This document shows positions 36,827 through 45,899 of a DNA stretch of 64,000 nt, in pieces; position 1 is the stretch's first letter, and each line of letters starts with the position of its first letter. The translations under genes and the position numbers were made by a program. The notes beneath the pieces were generated by a model. The model ran no database searches, was not told the DNA's origin, and worked only from the letters and a program-made list of their open reading frames with translations. Source of the DNA: Arenibacter latericius DSM 15913 (GTDB lineage: Bacteria > Bacteroidota > Bacteroidia > Flavobacteriales > Flavobacteriaceae); assembly GCF_000424985.1 (NCBI RefSeq), contig NZ_AUKX01000004.1, positions 1 to 64,000 on the forward strand, in the 5' to 3' direction.

Positions 36827-37912
36827 CTATTCCGTTGCTACCTTTGGTCGGTCACCCTCTTCTTCAATACCATCTTTGATCATTTCCTCTACTTCTTTTG
36901 CTTCTTCCTTTTCTAGCGTCTCCACTTCTTCCTCCTGCACGTCTTCCTTATGATTTATAAAAAACTTAGAGAACAATGGTAGATGATCACTTCCAATTGG
37001 GCGTAACGTTCTAAAATCTTCAATAAACACTTCCTTAGAATGGAAAAATAAATCTATGGGTGCTCTAAGGAACCTATATTTAGCATGAAATGTAGAAACA
37101 AAACCTCTTCCGATTCTTGGATCTATAAGTTCTGAGGTTTTTCTAAATAAGACAGATGATCTGGCCCAGGCTACATTATTAAAATCGCCCACCACAATTA
37201 TAGGTCCCTTGGTTTTTTTAATCCGCTTCCCAATGGAAAGTAATTCCCCATCCCGCTCTCTAGAAGTATCTTCCTCGGTAGGACTTGGCGGGGGTGGATG
37301 GATTCCGAAGAAAGTGAATGGCTGACCTGATTCTGTTAGTAGGGAAGCCTCTATACTAGGGAGATCGTCCGCAACAAAATAATTTACCTTAATAGATTTT
37401 ACAGGGAGCTTGGTATAAAAGTGAATTCCATAAGTGTTTTCTAAGGCTACCTTTTTAAAATTTGGATATTCCCCCTCAATGGCGGTCATAGCATCTTCCC
37501 ACGCCTGATTAGATTCCATGGTTAGTAAGATATCTGGCTTAACTTCTAAAACCAAGTCTATTAATTTTTTGTACTGATTATTAAATTGATAAACATTAAC
37601 AGATAGTATAGAAATTGGCTCAGATTCTTTTGGGATATCCATAGCTCTATTAGCCCTATATAAGGTGGTATACGGAATTAAAACGATTAGGTGGTAGACT
37701 ATAAGTCCAACAAGTAAAACTATAACTCCCCAAAAGAGATCGCTTTTTTCATCTACCAATAAAATTCCCATGAATAGCGTTAGGAGTTGAAGTATCAAAA
37801 GCTGAATTCTCCCGAAATCCCATACTCTGAATATCCAATGCTGATGCGAGATAAATGGGAGTAAAGATACCGTGATGAGTATGGCCGACAAAATATAAAA
37901 AGCGAGTAGCAT
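36827..37912 (-). CDS. Endonuclease/exonuclease/phosphatase-family protein, membrane-anchored
   Basis: A 361-residue protein. About three transmembrane helices occupy residues 1-80 (FYILSAILITVSLLPFI and following). A periplasmic or cytoplasmic EEP catalytic domain follows, with LSVNVYQFNNQYKKLIDLVL, TMESNQ (catalytic Glu), IVVGDFNNVAWARSS (Asp-Asn pair) and the C-terminal GSDHLP. The last 45 residues are very acidic (QEEEVETLEKEEAKEVEEMI). This layout matches a family of Bacteroidota EEP proteins of unknown substrate; nuclease, phosphodiesterase or sphingomyelinase-like activity are options. Confidence 0.88.
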   Translation of the reverse strand: MLLAFYILSAILITVSLLPFISHQHWIFRVWDFGRIQLLILQLLTLFMGILLVDEKSDLFWGVIVLLVGLIVYHLIVLIPYTTLYRANRAMDIPKESEPISILSVNVYQFNNQYKKLIDLVLEVKPDILLTMESNQAWEDAMTAIEGEYPNFKKVALENTYGIHFYTKLPVKSIKVNYFVADDLPSIEASLLTESGQPFTFFGIHPPPPSPTEEDTSRERDGELLSIGKRIKKTKGPIIVVGDFNNVAWARSSVLFRKTSELIDPRIGRGFVSTFHAKYRFLRAPIDLFFHSKEVFIEDFRTLRPIGSDHLPLFSKFFINHKEDVQEEEVETLEKEEAKEVEEMIKDGIEEEGDRPKVATE

Positions 37913-38181
37913 ATAGCAATAAGGTCTGTAAATTCTAGTTGATTAATTTAATTTACTACAGATAAAGATAATAATTATAACAATCTTGAACGCCGTCAAA
38001 ACGGATATAAAGAGATTTATATAACCAACCTTTGACAATTATATGAACAGGGGAAGAAAACCAGGTCTTTATGGTGAGTAGAATAGCCCCAAATTTAATA
38101 TATGTAGGTAATGGAAAAACTTGCTTAATTAATTGTAAAGGGTGCCACCAATGTTAGTATTCTAATGACGTAAATGCGTAC

Positions 38182-38364
38182 TTAAAATAAGTTTTTGTTA
38201 GTAATGTAGAAGAGAAACTCTCCTAATCTTTCTCCTGCAGCGTAAATACTTAAAGCACCTATGATTATAAGAAATATTTTGAATGAAATTTTATATTTTC
38301 CCCTTTCAAGGTAAGTACGGACAGGGGCTAGTAAATTTGTCATTGAAGCCGTTAATGCTTTCAT
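38182..38364 (-). CDS. Small hypothetical membrane protein
   Basis: A possible 60-residue protein with an amphipathic N-terminus (NLLAPVRTYLERGKYKIS) and one hydrophobic helix (FKIFLIIIGALSIYAAGERL). It ends with a short polar tail. Composition is gene-like, and the region lies in a gap of about 760 bp between two minus-strand genes, so it fills otherwise empty space. There is no recognised family and no strong ribosome site. An overlapping plus-strand open frame looks less protein-like. Treat as probable, not certain. Confidence 0.45.
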   Translation of the reverse strand: MKALTASMTNLLAPVRTYLERGKYKISFKIFLIIIGALSIYAAGERLGEFLFYITNKNLF

Positions 38365-38672
38365 ATTGGTGGTTTGTATTGATTATTGAATTTTTAGTAG
38401 ATCCATCCATACGGATTTCGAACCTACTAAAATTAACTAACACATCTAATAAAAGTACTAAATTAACAAAAATAGGTAAGCTACATACCTTCCTAAAATT
38501 GTAAAATACATTAAACTAAAATAGGGTAGAATGATTTATGAGGGAAGGACTATATAATTAGGCTTAAGAATTAAATAGTATTAAAGGATAATCTTTGCAA
38601 TTTGTATTTTGCGCAGATTGTAAGGGGTAATCTAAACAATTAAGAAACTACACTAATGAGCCCAATTAAACC
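38365..38672. other. Intergenic stretch, no feature seen
   Basis: AT-rich DNA between the small membrane-protein gene and the 3' end of the helicase gene. No hairpin, repeat or gene was recognised. Confidence 0.45.
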
Positions 38673-41045
38673 TTAGGACCACAGGTCCTTTAGCCTTGAC
38701 CATAGATTATTTGTTTTTTCTTTGTGTTGATGGCTTTTACCTTTTTCATTCTTTTTGGATGGATGTTGGTCTTCTTTATCATTTTTAAGAAGCTGATAGC
38801 CTCTCTTCTTATCTTCTTTCCCTAATAAAGCTGTCCAATCTTCATCTAGATCAGATTTTTCGCTTTTATCATCTCGGGTCAACTCCGCAGAACCTTCCAC
38901 TTTAGTGAGTCCCTTAAACTCAAAAGTGATGGGTTTTATCTTACCTGATTCCAAGAATTCTATTTGATACTCCCCTTTGTCCTCGTTTACTGCTATTACC
39001 TTGCCTTCTTTCCAAATTTGATGGTTAACAATATCTCCAACTGCAAATTTCTTCTGAATTAATTGCCGCGTAGCATCTAACTTTAATTGTGCTTTGGCTG
39101 CTTTTATAATATCTTGACTCAATTCTCCTTTACTAACATAATAGTTATCGCTTATTTCAAATAGAAAACGGGAAGGATATTTACTTGTCCCTAAGCTAAA
39201 ATTATACCCCTCGGATTCGGTCATATAAAATGCCTTTTCCGCTCTGGTTATAGCAACATACGTCAATCGTCTTTCTTCCTCAATGGCTTTTGCCCGTCTT
39301 TCTTTAATAGACATGGCACTTGGTAGAACTCCTTCAGTGAAGCCACACAGAAAAACGAATGGGAACTCCAAACCTTTAGAAGTGTGGATGGTCATTAATT
39401 TTACCCTATCATTGCTATCGTCCTCTATATCCATATCGGTATAAAGGGCAATTTCTTGCAGATACTCCATTAAGTTTATAGGCTCCTCATCCTGGGTTTC
39501 CAATAATATAATAGAGTTCTGGAGTTCTTTAATATTGTCTAGTCTATCCGTATCCCCATCGGTTCTGTAGTAGGAGGTAAGACCACTTTCATCCATTATT
39601 GCTTTCACCAGATCGGATACAATATAATCTGTCTTCTCCTTTTTGTACTTTTCTATTAGTTCTACAAACTCAATAGCTCCTTTGCGACTTAAATCTTTTT
39701 GTGATAGGTTATCCTTTAATGCGGTGTATAATGCGGTGTTTTCTTTTTCTGCGATTTTGGCAACATTTTCTATGTACTTCTTACCCAAACCCCTGTTTGG
39801 GGTATTCACTACTCTTAGGAAGGAGAAATCGTCTTCAAACTCTATTAATCGTAAATACGCCAAAACATCTTTGATTTCTTTCCGCTCAAAAAAACGTATT
39901 CCACCAAAAACGGAATAAGGAATATTTTCCCTTATTAGGGATTGCTCAATACTTCGCGAAATATGATTGGCCCTATATAATACGGCAACATCGGAATACT
40001 TACTATTTTCCTCAGCCACAAGTCTTTTTATCTCATTAGCTACCCATAAGCCTTCTTCGTAATCATTCTGAGCATGGAAATGTACCACATCAACCCCTTC
40101 CGGATTTTCGGTAAACATATCCTTATCTACCCGGATCTTATTATTTTTTATAATATGATTGCCAAGACTTAAAATATTGGGAGTGGACCTGTAATTCTGA
40201 TCCATTATGATGGTCTTTGAATCAGGGAATTGCTTATCAAAATCGACCAGAATTTCCGGTTTGGCTCCTCGCCACTCGTAAATAGTCTGGTCTGGGTCGC
40301 CAACAACAAAAAGGTTTTTATGGTATTGAGAAAGCATCTCAATTAACATAAATTGTTTTTCCGAACTATCCTGGGTTTCGTCAACTTGAATGTAGTGCAA
40401 TCTTCTTTGCCATTTTTCAAGAACGTTTGGGTTATTCATAAATATATACAGAGCAAAATTTAGCAAGTCATCAAAATCCAAAGCAAAATTTCGCTGTTGT
40501 TTCTCCAAGTATCGTATAAAAACTTTTTCAATGTCATTATCAGTTTCGTGTTTCTTGGATTCAAGGATATATTGTAAATATGCTTGTGAGGATTTTTGTT
40601 TACTAATATACCGCAAGACTTGTTTAAAAGTGAAGACTTTAGAAGTGAGACCCAATTCAGCATAAACTTGTCGAAGAACAGTCTTTTGATCTTCAACATC
40701 CATAATGATAAAATTTTTCGGGTACGCAATCTTATTGATGTCCTCCCTTAAAACGCGAACACAAAATCCGTGATATGTGGTGATATAACTTAAGTCGGAA
40801 TTAACACCCACTAATCTTTTCACTCGTTTCCGCATTTCTTGTGCGGCCTTATTGGTAAAGGTTACGCAAAGGATATTAGAAGTGTTAATGCCCAATGCTT
40901 CCACAATGTAGGCGTATCTTTGGGTAAGTGCTTTTGTTTTTCCCGAACCTGCACCAGCAATCACTCTAACATAACCTTCGGTCTCTGTTACAGCTTCTAA
41001 CTGTTGTTCATTCAAATTTTCCTTAAGGTTCTCTATGTTGTACAT
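38673..41045 (-). CDS. ATP-dependent DNA helicase, UvrD/PcrA family
   Basis: A 790-residue superfamily 1A helicase. The N-terminus has the Q-motif LNEQQLEAV and Walker A AGAGSGKT (30-37), then TFTNKAAQEMRKRV (motif Ia), VDETQDSS (motif II), VVGDPDQTIYEWRGA (motif III), DQNYRST (motif IV), MTIHTSKGLEFPFVFLCGFT (motif V) and RRLTYVAITRAEKAFYM (motif VI). A Lys-rich C-terminal tail follows a Tudor-like segment (VGDIVNHQIWKEGKVIAVNE). The architecture fits UvrD/PcrA with a role in excision repair or replication restart. Paralogues are common in Flavobacteriaceae, so I do not name the gene. Confidence 0.94.
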   Translation of the reverse strand: MYNIENLKENLNEQQLEAVTETEGYVRVIAGAGSGKTKALTQRYAYIVEALGINTSNILCVTFTNKAAQEMRKRVKRLVGVNSDLSYITTYHGFCVRVLREDINKIAYPKNFIIMDVEDQKTVLRQVYAELGLTSKVFTFKQVLRYISKQKSSQAYLQYILESKKHETDNDIEKVFIRYLEKQQRNFALDFDDLLNFALYIFMNNPNVLEKWQRRLHYIQVDETQDSSEKQFMLIEMLSQYHKNLFVVGDPDQTIYEWRGAKPEILVDFDKQFPDSKTIIMDQNYRSTPNILSLGNHIIKNNKIRVDKDMFTENPEGVDVVHFHAQNDYEEGLWVANEIKRLVAEENSKYSDVAVLYRANHISRSIEQSLIRENIPYSVFGGIRFFERKEIKDVLAYLRLIEFEDDFSFLRVVNTPNRGLGKKYIENVAKIAEKENTALYTALKDNLSQKDLSRKGAIEFVELIEKYKKEKTDYIVSDLVKAIMDESGLTSYYRTDGDTDRLDNIKELQNSIILLETQDEEPINLMEYLQEIALYTDMDIEDDSNDRVKLMTIHTSKGLEFPFVFLCGFTEGVLPSAMSIKERRAKAIEEERRLTYVAITRAEKAFYMTESEGYNFSLGTSKYPSRFLFEISDNYYVSKGELSQDIIKAAKAQLKLDATRQLIQKKFAVGDIVNHQIWKEGKVIAVNEDKGEYQIEFLESGKIKPITFEFKGLTKVEGSAELTRDDKSEKSDLDEDWTALLGKEDKKRGYQLLKNDKEDQHPSKKNEKGKSHQHKEKTNNLWSRLKDLWS

Positions 41046-41203
41046 GCAGGATGTAGGTATAATATCTATGACTTATAAGTAAATATAGGATTAATCTATG
41101 AAAAATAAGGCTTTTGAATTCGGACCGAATCGTACAAACTCCGCGATTCTATAGAAAAACTAATCCTGAGATAAACCTTTTTAAACTTTTTATTTTTTTC
41201 TTA

Positions 41204-41231
41204 TTGGTTATAAGCTAATAGAATACCTTTG
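41204..41231 (+). promoter_or_regulatory. Likely promoter of the DUF2179 gene
   Basis: TTG at 41204-41206 and a perfect TACCTTTG (TAnnTTTG) at 41224-41231, with 17 bp between them. This is 64 bp before the ATG. It matches the Bacteroidota housekeeping consensus. Confidence 0.55.
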
Positions 41232-41295
41232 CCCAGTTTTAAAATCAACTTAATTTAAAACCCTGTAATTACTGTTTAATTAGTAATTTAGAAAT

Positions 41296-41898
41296 ATGGA
41301 ACAATTTTTTTACGATAACTTTGGTGTTACTGAGGAGGTATTAAATTATGTGATTATTCCTCTTTTAATATTTTTTGCTCGAATTGGTGATGTTTCCATT
41401 TCTACGATCCGGATCATATTTGTAATGGCAGGAAAAAGAAGCATTGCACCCATTCTTGGTTTCTTTGAAGCTCTTATTTGGTTATTAGCCATAGGACAGA
41501 TAATTAGTAATATAGATAATGTATTCTCCTATTTGGCATATGCCAGTGGTTTTGCTGCAGGAACCTATGTAGGAATGTATATAGAGGAGCGATTAGCCCT
41601 TGGCCGTGTGGTGTTACGATTGATTACAAAAGAACCGGTACACCAGTTTCTAGACTTCTTAAAAGAAAACGATTACCGCTATTCTATGTTAGATGGAGAA
41701 GGGAGTACTGGAAAAGTAAACGTTGTATTCTTGGTCTTAAAGCGAGATCGTCTTAATCATATGACTGAAGCCATCAACAAATACCATCCTAATGCATTCT
41801 ACACCATTGAGGGTGTAAAAATGGTGAATGAGGCTGACTTAGCTGATGAAGTTCCTAGGAGAATCAACTTTAGGAGATTGCAACTTAAAAGAAAGTAA
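41296..41898 (+). CDS. DUF2179/DUF5698 membrane protein (UPF0316 type)
   Basis: A 200-residue protein with three N-terminal transmembrane helices (VIIPLLIFFARIGDVSISTI; RSIAPILGFFEALIWLLAIG; VFSYLAYASGFAAGTYVGMY). A cytoplasmic DUF2179 domain at about 115-185 has DFLKENDYRYSMLDGEGSTG and VFLVLKRDRL. This is the UPF0316 architecture. Function is not established. It stands alone and is preceded by a good promoter. Length fits the family. Confidence 0.9.
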   Translation: MEQFFYDNFGVTEEVLNYVIIPLLIFFARIGDVSISTIRIIFVMAGKRSIAPILGFFEALIWLLAIGQIISNIDNVFSYLAYASGFAAGTYVGMYIEERLALGRVVLRLITKEPVHQFLDFLKENDYRYSMLDGEGSTGKVNVVFLVLKRDRLNHMTEAINKYHPNAFYTIEGVKMVNEADLADEVPRRINFRRLQLKRK

Positions 41899-42834
41899 GT
41901 GTAATTAAATGAGGGTGTTATTCTTTAAACAATCTACAGTCAACCCTAAACGAAATTTTCTGGTATTGCCCCATAGTGGTCAAAATATTATTATTAGGAT
42001 TAATTAATTATGTGTTGGACCTGTCTTAGTAAGCAATGGTGCTGAGCTAAAAACATCCATTTTCCTTATTGTAATATTAATACCGTTGTTACTATTCTAG
42101 ATAGCATTTGTTGTTGTAATACTTACGGATATTAAAGGATATAGAACGTCATCAAGTAATAGGAAATCCAATGCTAGGAATAATTACACCTTTGGTCAGT
42201 TCGTAGCAACCTTCACTAGATAATTATATAGATAAATATTCTCACCAACTTTTTTTATAGGAGAAAAACCCTTCCTGTAATTTTTCCAATTTTCGACGCC
42301 TGATTTTACTCGATAATCCAGATTTAAACCTGACTGTCGTCAGTCAAGTTGTTCTGTGGCTGTCTTGCCCGAATTTTTCAGGCGGGATTGCCCCGAGGTA
42401 GTTTACTAGTCTTGAGAATTTCTTTTAAGATTAACGCTTCCTGATTCCAATTGGTAAGAATGCTGCTATTTTAATTTATAGTTACAGAATCACCACATTC
42501 TACAAATTCAAGAAAATACAGGTTTAGGCAATTAATTCATTCTCTGCACGTTAGTGTAACTATTAACCAATATAGTCACCTTTGTATGCAGTTAATGGTT
42601 AAAAGCGAGATCTAAGAAAATTAATAGAGTTCTAAGGGGTAGTGATGGAATAAACGGGCATTACAATTGCTAGTTCTAAGTATTCCTATTGGTAAAAAAG
42701 TGAATACCTATTTTAAACACTTAAAAAAATGTATAAGAATAAACTGGATAAATCCTACTCTAATTAAAGAATTAGATAAATACAGGATTAATAATTAAGA
42801 ATTTACCTAAATACTAAACCTAAAAACCAAAGAA
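41899..42834. other. Long intergenic stretch with repeat R3 copy 3
   Basis: Over 900 bp without a recognisable gene. Copy 3 of the R3 repeat lies at 42304-42408. The rest is AT-rich with no strong hairpin. A CACCTTTG (42587-42594) resembles a -7 box but is well upstream of the next gene. A small non-coding RNA in this gap cannot be excluded. Confidence 0.6.
42304..42408 (+). repeat. Interspersed repeat family R3, copy 3
   Basis: Full-length like copy 1: TTTTACTCGATAATCCAGAT start, CCTGACTGTCGTCAG core (one stem base changed), GTCTTGCCCGAATTTTTCAG and GGCGGGATTG middle, GAGGTAGTTTACTAG end. Confidence 0.85.
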
Positions 42835-44307
42835 ATGAAAAACACATTACTTATTCTAGTTTGCCTATTTACCCATCAATTCTATGGGCAACAAGAGGTG
42901 AAAACAAAAAGTCAAAATACCAAAACAGATGCTGACGGAAAAGAAATTTTAGCCCAAGAGCCTACTAAGGTCGTGATATTTACTAAATCTTGTCCTGTGG
43001 AAGGATATACAGTGACCTTGTCTAGAGATATAGGTTCCAATGTAAGTTCCAAGCGCTATCTAGGAGTTACAGGATATAGGAAGTCGTTTTATGCAACAGC
43101 CGCCCAATTAGCCCAAATGGATAATTATCCTGGGGTTCCTAATCCGGGGCAAGGGCCTACTGTCTATAATGGGCCGGGAGAATACTTGTCTATAACAAAT
43201 GTTACAATAGATCCCGATAAGAAATACTGTAATGAAGATGGATATAGGCTTATTCCTGCAAATGCAACCATTTATAAAGTTTCTAAGGGGAGTAGTAATT
43301 ATCAGTGGTCTGGGATGGTAGAGATTACTGACGGGACCAATTTGGATAGTGCTGATGCCCCTTTTTTAGTGAATAAATATAATATAGAAAGAGGATTTAT
43401 TGGCACTGAGAAAGTTCCTACATCATGTCTCAGTGCATGTAGAAATGCTGGTGGTGGTTCAGTAGATCCAGATGAGCCAGGAAGTGGAACAACTTATGTT
43501 GATGCTTCAGGACAAGAACATGATTGGTTTGATGATGAGGATAATGATGAAGGGGGTAGTGGAGGTATTGGGAATCCTGTTGTAGGTAGAAAAGATTTCC
43601 TTTACCAGCATATGCATATGAGTACAGGAGGAGTTACAAATCCATACGGGGATGATAAGGATAACGCTGGCTTTGTTAATCAAGCTCATGGGGCGCATCT
43701 AGGACTTTATTTACCAATAAAATCCATTAAAGGGGTTTCTTATGGAGTATATGTATCTGGAGATTACCTGGCCTCTAATAAAAACGATTTTAGAAACAAT
43801 CCCGAAGGATATGAAGTTAATGGGATGAAATCTACAATAAGGAAAAGTAGTGACAAATCTATAGAACAATCCTTATGGATGTTTGGAGCAGGGCCGCAAA
43901 TTAATGTTGGTTTAGGTAGAAAAGTGGGGGTTAGTGCCATTGTACAAGGTGGACTTACCTCTTTTAATCAAAGTGGATTTGCATATAAACAAGACTTACA
44001 AGAGGGTGATGCCACTACTACGGTAGAAATAATAAATCAAAAGGAAACTAACAGCAAGAAATTCTTCTGGTTACCTAGAATAAGACTTGCTTATGCCATT
44101 ACGCCTAAAATAGGAATTTGGGCCGAAGGTAATTATATGATGGGGAAAGCCGAATCTAATAGGAGTGTTCTAGACCCTGGAGCTCCTGAATTTGAGGATG
44201 GAACCTACTCTTATAGGCAGGTAAATACAGATAGAAAGGTTGATGAAACAAACAAATATAACCTTAGTGGTGCTGGATTGGGCTTTGGGGTAACCTTTAG
44301 TTTATAA
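42835..44307 (+). CDS. Hypothetical secreted outer-membrane beta-barrel-like protein
   Basis: A 490-residue protein with a signal peptide (about 1-18, cleavage after FYG). The N-terminal half (20-205) contains four widely spaced Cys residues (SCPVEG, YCNEDG, TSCLSACRN). A Gly/Asp-rich acidic linker follows at about 215-250 (DASGQEHDWFDDEDNDEGGS, then GG). The C-terminal half has alternating amphipathic strands (HLGLYLPIKSIKGVSYGVYV; FFWLPRIRLAYAITPKIGIW) and ends AGLGFGVTFSL, typical of an outer-membrane barrel. No family was recognised. The acidic linker could bind calcium. Function unknown; a surface-exposed N-terminal domain on a small barrel is my reading. Confidence 0.8.
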   Translation: MKNTLLILVCLFTHQFYGQQEVKTKSQNTKTDADGKEILAQEPTKVVIFTKSCPVEGYTVTLSRDIGSNVSSKRYLGVTGYRKSFYATAAQLAQMDNYPGVPNPGQGPTVYNGPGEYLSITNVTIDPDKKYCNEDGYRLIPANATIYKVSKGSSNYQWSGMVEITDGTNLDSADAPFLVNKYNIERGFIGTEKVPTSCLSACRNAGGGSVDPDEPGSGTTYVDASGQEHDWFDDEDNDEGGSGGIGNPVVGRKDFLYQHMHMSTGGVTNPYGDDKDNAGFVNQAHGAHLGLYLPIKSIKGVSYGVYVSGDYLASNKNDFRNNPEGYEVNGMKSTIRKSSDKSIEQSLWMFGAGPQINVGLGRKVGVSAIVQGGLTSFNQSGFAYKQDLQEGDATTTVEIINQKETNSKKFFWLPRIRLAYAITPKIGIWAEGNYMMGKAESNRSVLDPGAPEFEDGTYSYRQVNTDRKVDETNKYNLSGAGLGFGVTFSL

Positions 44308-44313
44308 AATATG

Positions 44314-44359
44314 TTTTTATTCGATAATCGTGATTTGAATGCCCGGAGGTAGTTTACTA
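44314..44359 (+). repeat. Interspersed repeat family R3, copy 4 (internally deleted)
   Basis: It keeps both ends (TTTTTATTCGATAATCGTGA and GGAGGTAGTTTACTA) but lacks the hairpin core. It lies seven bases after the stop codon of the barrel protein gene. Confidence 0.75.
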
Positions 44360-44380
44360 TAAGCGTTTAAGGTGAGTGAT

Positions 44381-44417
44381 AAAAAGGGTTGAACTGTAGA
44401 AAGTTCAACTCTTTTTT
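44381..44417 (+). terminator. Rho-independent terminator after the barrel protein gene
   Basis: A 15-bp stem (44381-44395 with 44402-44416, one G-U pair), loop GTAGAA, then a T-run. The AAAAAGGG and CTCTTTTT arms make it function on either strand. Confidence 0.85.
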
Positions 44418-44679
44418 ATAGGTAGTCATTATCTCGATATATTCCGTATTTATACCTAAGCACGCCATAAATACCATGTCATTTAAGCCTTCCTCTTAGG
44501 TCTATAGAAAAACTTAAAATAGGGAGTCAATTTTCCCTTAATGATAGTAATGGCTTGTCTTATAGAAGTCCAAGTTCTCTAACGATAAGGTTTAGAGACC
44601 TAAATAATTTCTTTTCTAGTATGTTTTAACGGTTATCAGCACATAGAGATGAGTCGGAATCCAATTGGCCTAAATTAAA

Positions 44680-45777
44680 CTATATCTTAATCGCACATTG
44701 TTGTGCTGCTGATTTATAGATTGCTTCTACCACTACAATATCACGCAAACCTTCTTCTCCTGGCGCTATTAAGTTTGTATTGTTTAAGATTGCATGGGCA
44801 TCCTCATCCATTTGCTTTGCCTGTTGGTTTTTAATTGGGTAGTTTATTATGGTGCCATTAGACATACTTCCATTGTTCCCGCTATAGCTAGAATGGGGTT
44901 GCATTTTTAACCATCCCTTTTCATAGGTAATATGTAAGTGGTTCATATTGATTCCAAAACTAGTATGGCATGCTGCTAAGGCGCCACTAGGAAATTCTAA
45001 CTGAAACATCATAGTTTCTTCCACTTCGTGATATATATTGGGTCGGGTAGTAGAAGCTTGTGCTAACACGGAGATAGGCTCCTCTCCGGTTGCCAATCGC
45101 GCTCCTTGTAAGGCGTAAACTCCCATATCCCCCATAGCACCACCACCCATTGCTTTACTTTGTTTCCAATGGTCGGTTCTCCCATCAAAATAACCAGCTG
45201 CTGAGCTTATCATTTTAACCTTTCCAAACGGACGATCTTTTCCCACTTTCATATAAGCCTGGATATTGGGATCGTGTTGACAGCGGTACCCGATAGCCAA
45301 TTTTACTTTATTGTCTTTACATGCTTTAATCATAGCCTCACATTCGGTTACTGATGGAGCCATAGGTTTTTCGCACCAAACATGCTTCCCTGCTTTGGCA
45401 GCCCTAATAGTGTATTCCGCATGCATGGAAGGAGGTAGCACCACATAAACCACATCTATATCTGGATTATTGGCTATATCATCAAAATTTTGATAATCAT
45501 AAATATTCTTATCCTTTAGGCCATATTTAGCTTTCCAAGCGGGAATTTTATCTGGGCTTCCAGTTACAATTCCCCTGAGCTCACAGTTTTTTGTCAGCTG
45601 TAGAGCAGGAGCTAGGAGGTCCTTACTATAATACCCTAACCCCACCAGGGCAACCCCTAGTTTCTCTTTAGCCGGTCTAGTGGCAGATAACAATATATTA
45701 GGTGATAATGCGGTAGTGGCCGCAATAATGCCTGTGTTTTGAAGAAAAATGCGTCTCTTGTTTCCCATGGTTTCCAA
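44680..45777 (-). CDS. Gfo/Idh/MocA-family oxidoreductase (glucose-fructose-oxidoreductase-like)
   Basis: A 365-residue enzyme with a twin-arginine-type leader (NKRRIFLQNTGIIAATTAL), so probably exported folded. The Rossmann motif is GVALVGLGYYSKDLLAPAL, the EKP motif is in WCEKPMAPSV, and the C-terminal domain has MGDMGVYALQGARLATGEEP, like glucose-fructose oxidoreductase. In this family the last Asp/His pair positions the substrate. It is a single gene, unlike the Gfo/Idh gene in the sus locus, to which it has no obvious close similarity. The sugar substrate is unknown. In-frame ATG codons at 45777 and 45768 are both possible starts. Confidence 0.9.
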   Translation of the reverse strand: METMGNKRRIFLQNTGIIAATTALSPNILLSATRPAKEKLGVALVGLGYYSKDLLAPALQLTKNCELRGIVTGSPDKIPAWKAKYGLKDKNIYDYQNFDDIANNPDIDVVYVVLPPSMHAEYTIRAAKAGKHVWCEKPMAPSVTECEAMIKACKDNKVKLAIGYRCQHDPNIQAYMKVGKDRPFGKVKMISSAAGYFDGRTDHWKQSKAMGGGAMGDMGVYALQGARLATGEEPISVLAQASTTRPNIYHEVEETMMFQLEFPSGALAACHTSFGINMNHLHITYEKGWLKMQPHSSYSGNNGSMSNGTIINYPIKNQQAKQMDEDAHAILNNTNLIAPGEEGLRDIVVVEAIYKSAAQQCAIKI

Positions 45778-45852
45778 TTATCCTAGGAAATTACAATAAG
45801 TATCCCAATAAATCAATTGTAAAACGTTAAGGACCATCAAAATAAGCACAAA

Positions 45853-45880
45853 AAAAAGCTGTCATTGTAGACAGCTTTTT
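45853..45880 (-). terminator. Rho-independent terminator after sodC
   Basis: An 11-bp stem (AAAAAGCTGTC at 45853-45863 with GACAGCTTTTT at 45870-45880), loop ATTGTA, followed on the minus strand by a run of T. It separates sodC from the oxidoreductase gene. Confidence 0.85.
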
Positions 45881-45899
45881 AATAGTATATCAATAAAAT

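Larger units (their letters stand above)
44308..44679. other. Convergent intergenic stretch with R3 fragment and terminator
   Basis: This gap contains the shortened R3 copy 4 (44314-44359) and a strong terminator hairpin (44381-44417), listed separately. No gene is visible in the remainder. Confidence 0.6.

Noticed and set aside
38283-38504. 73-residue plus-strand open frame
   Set aside because: It overlaps a better minus-strand candidate and its text lacks protein-like organisation.
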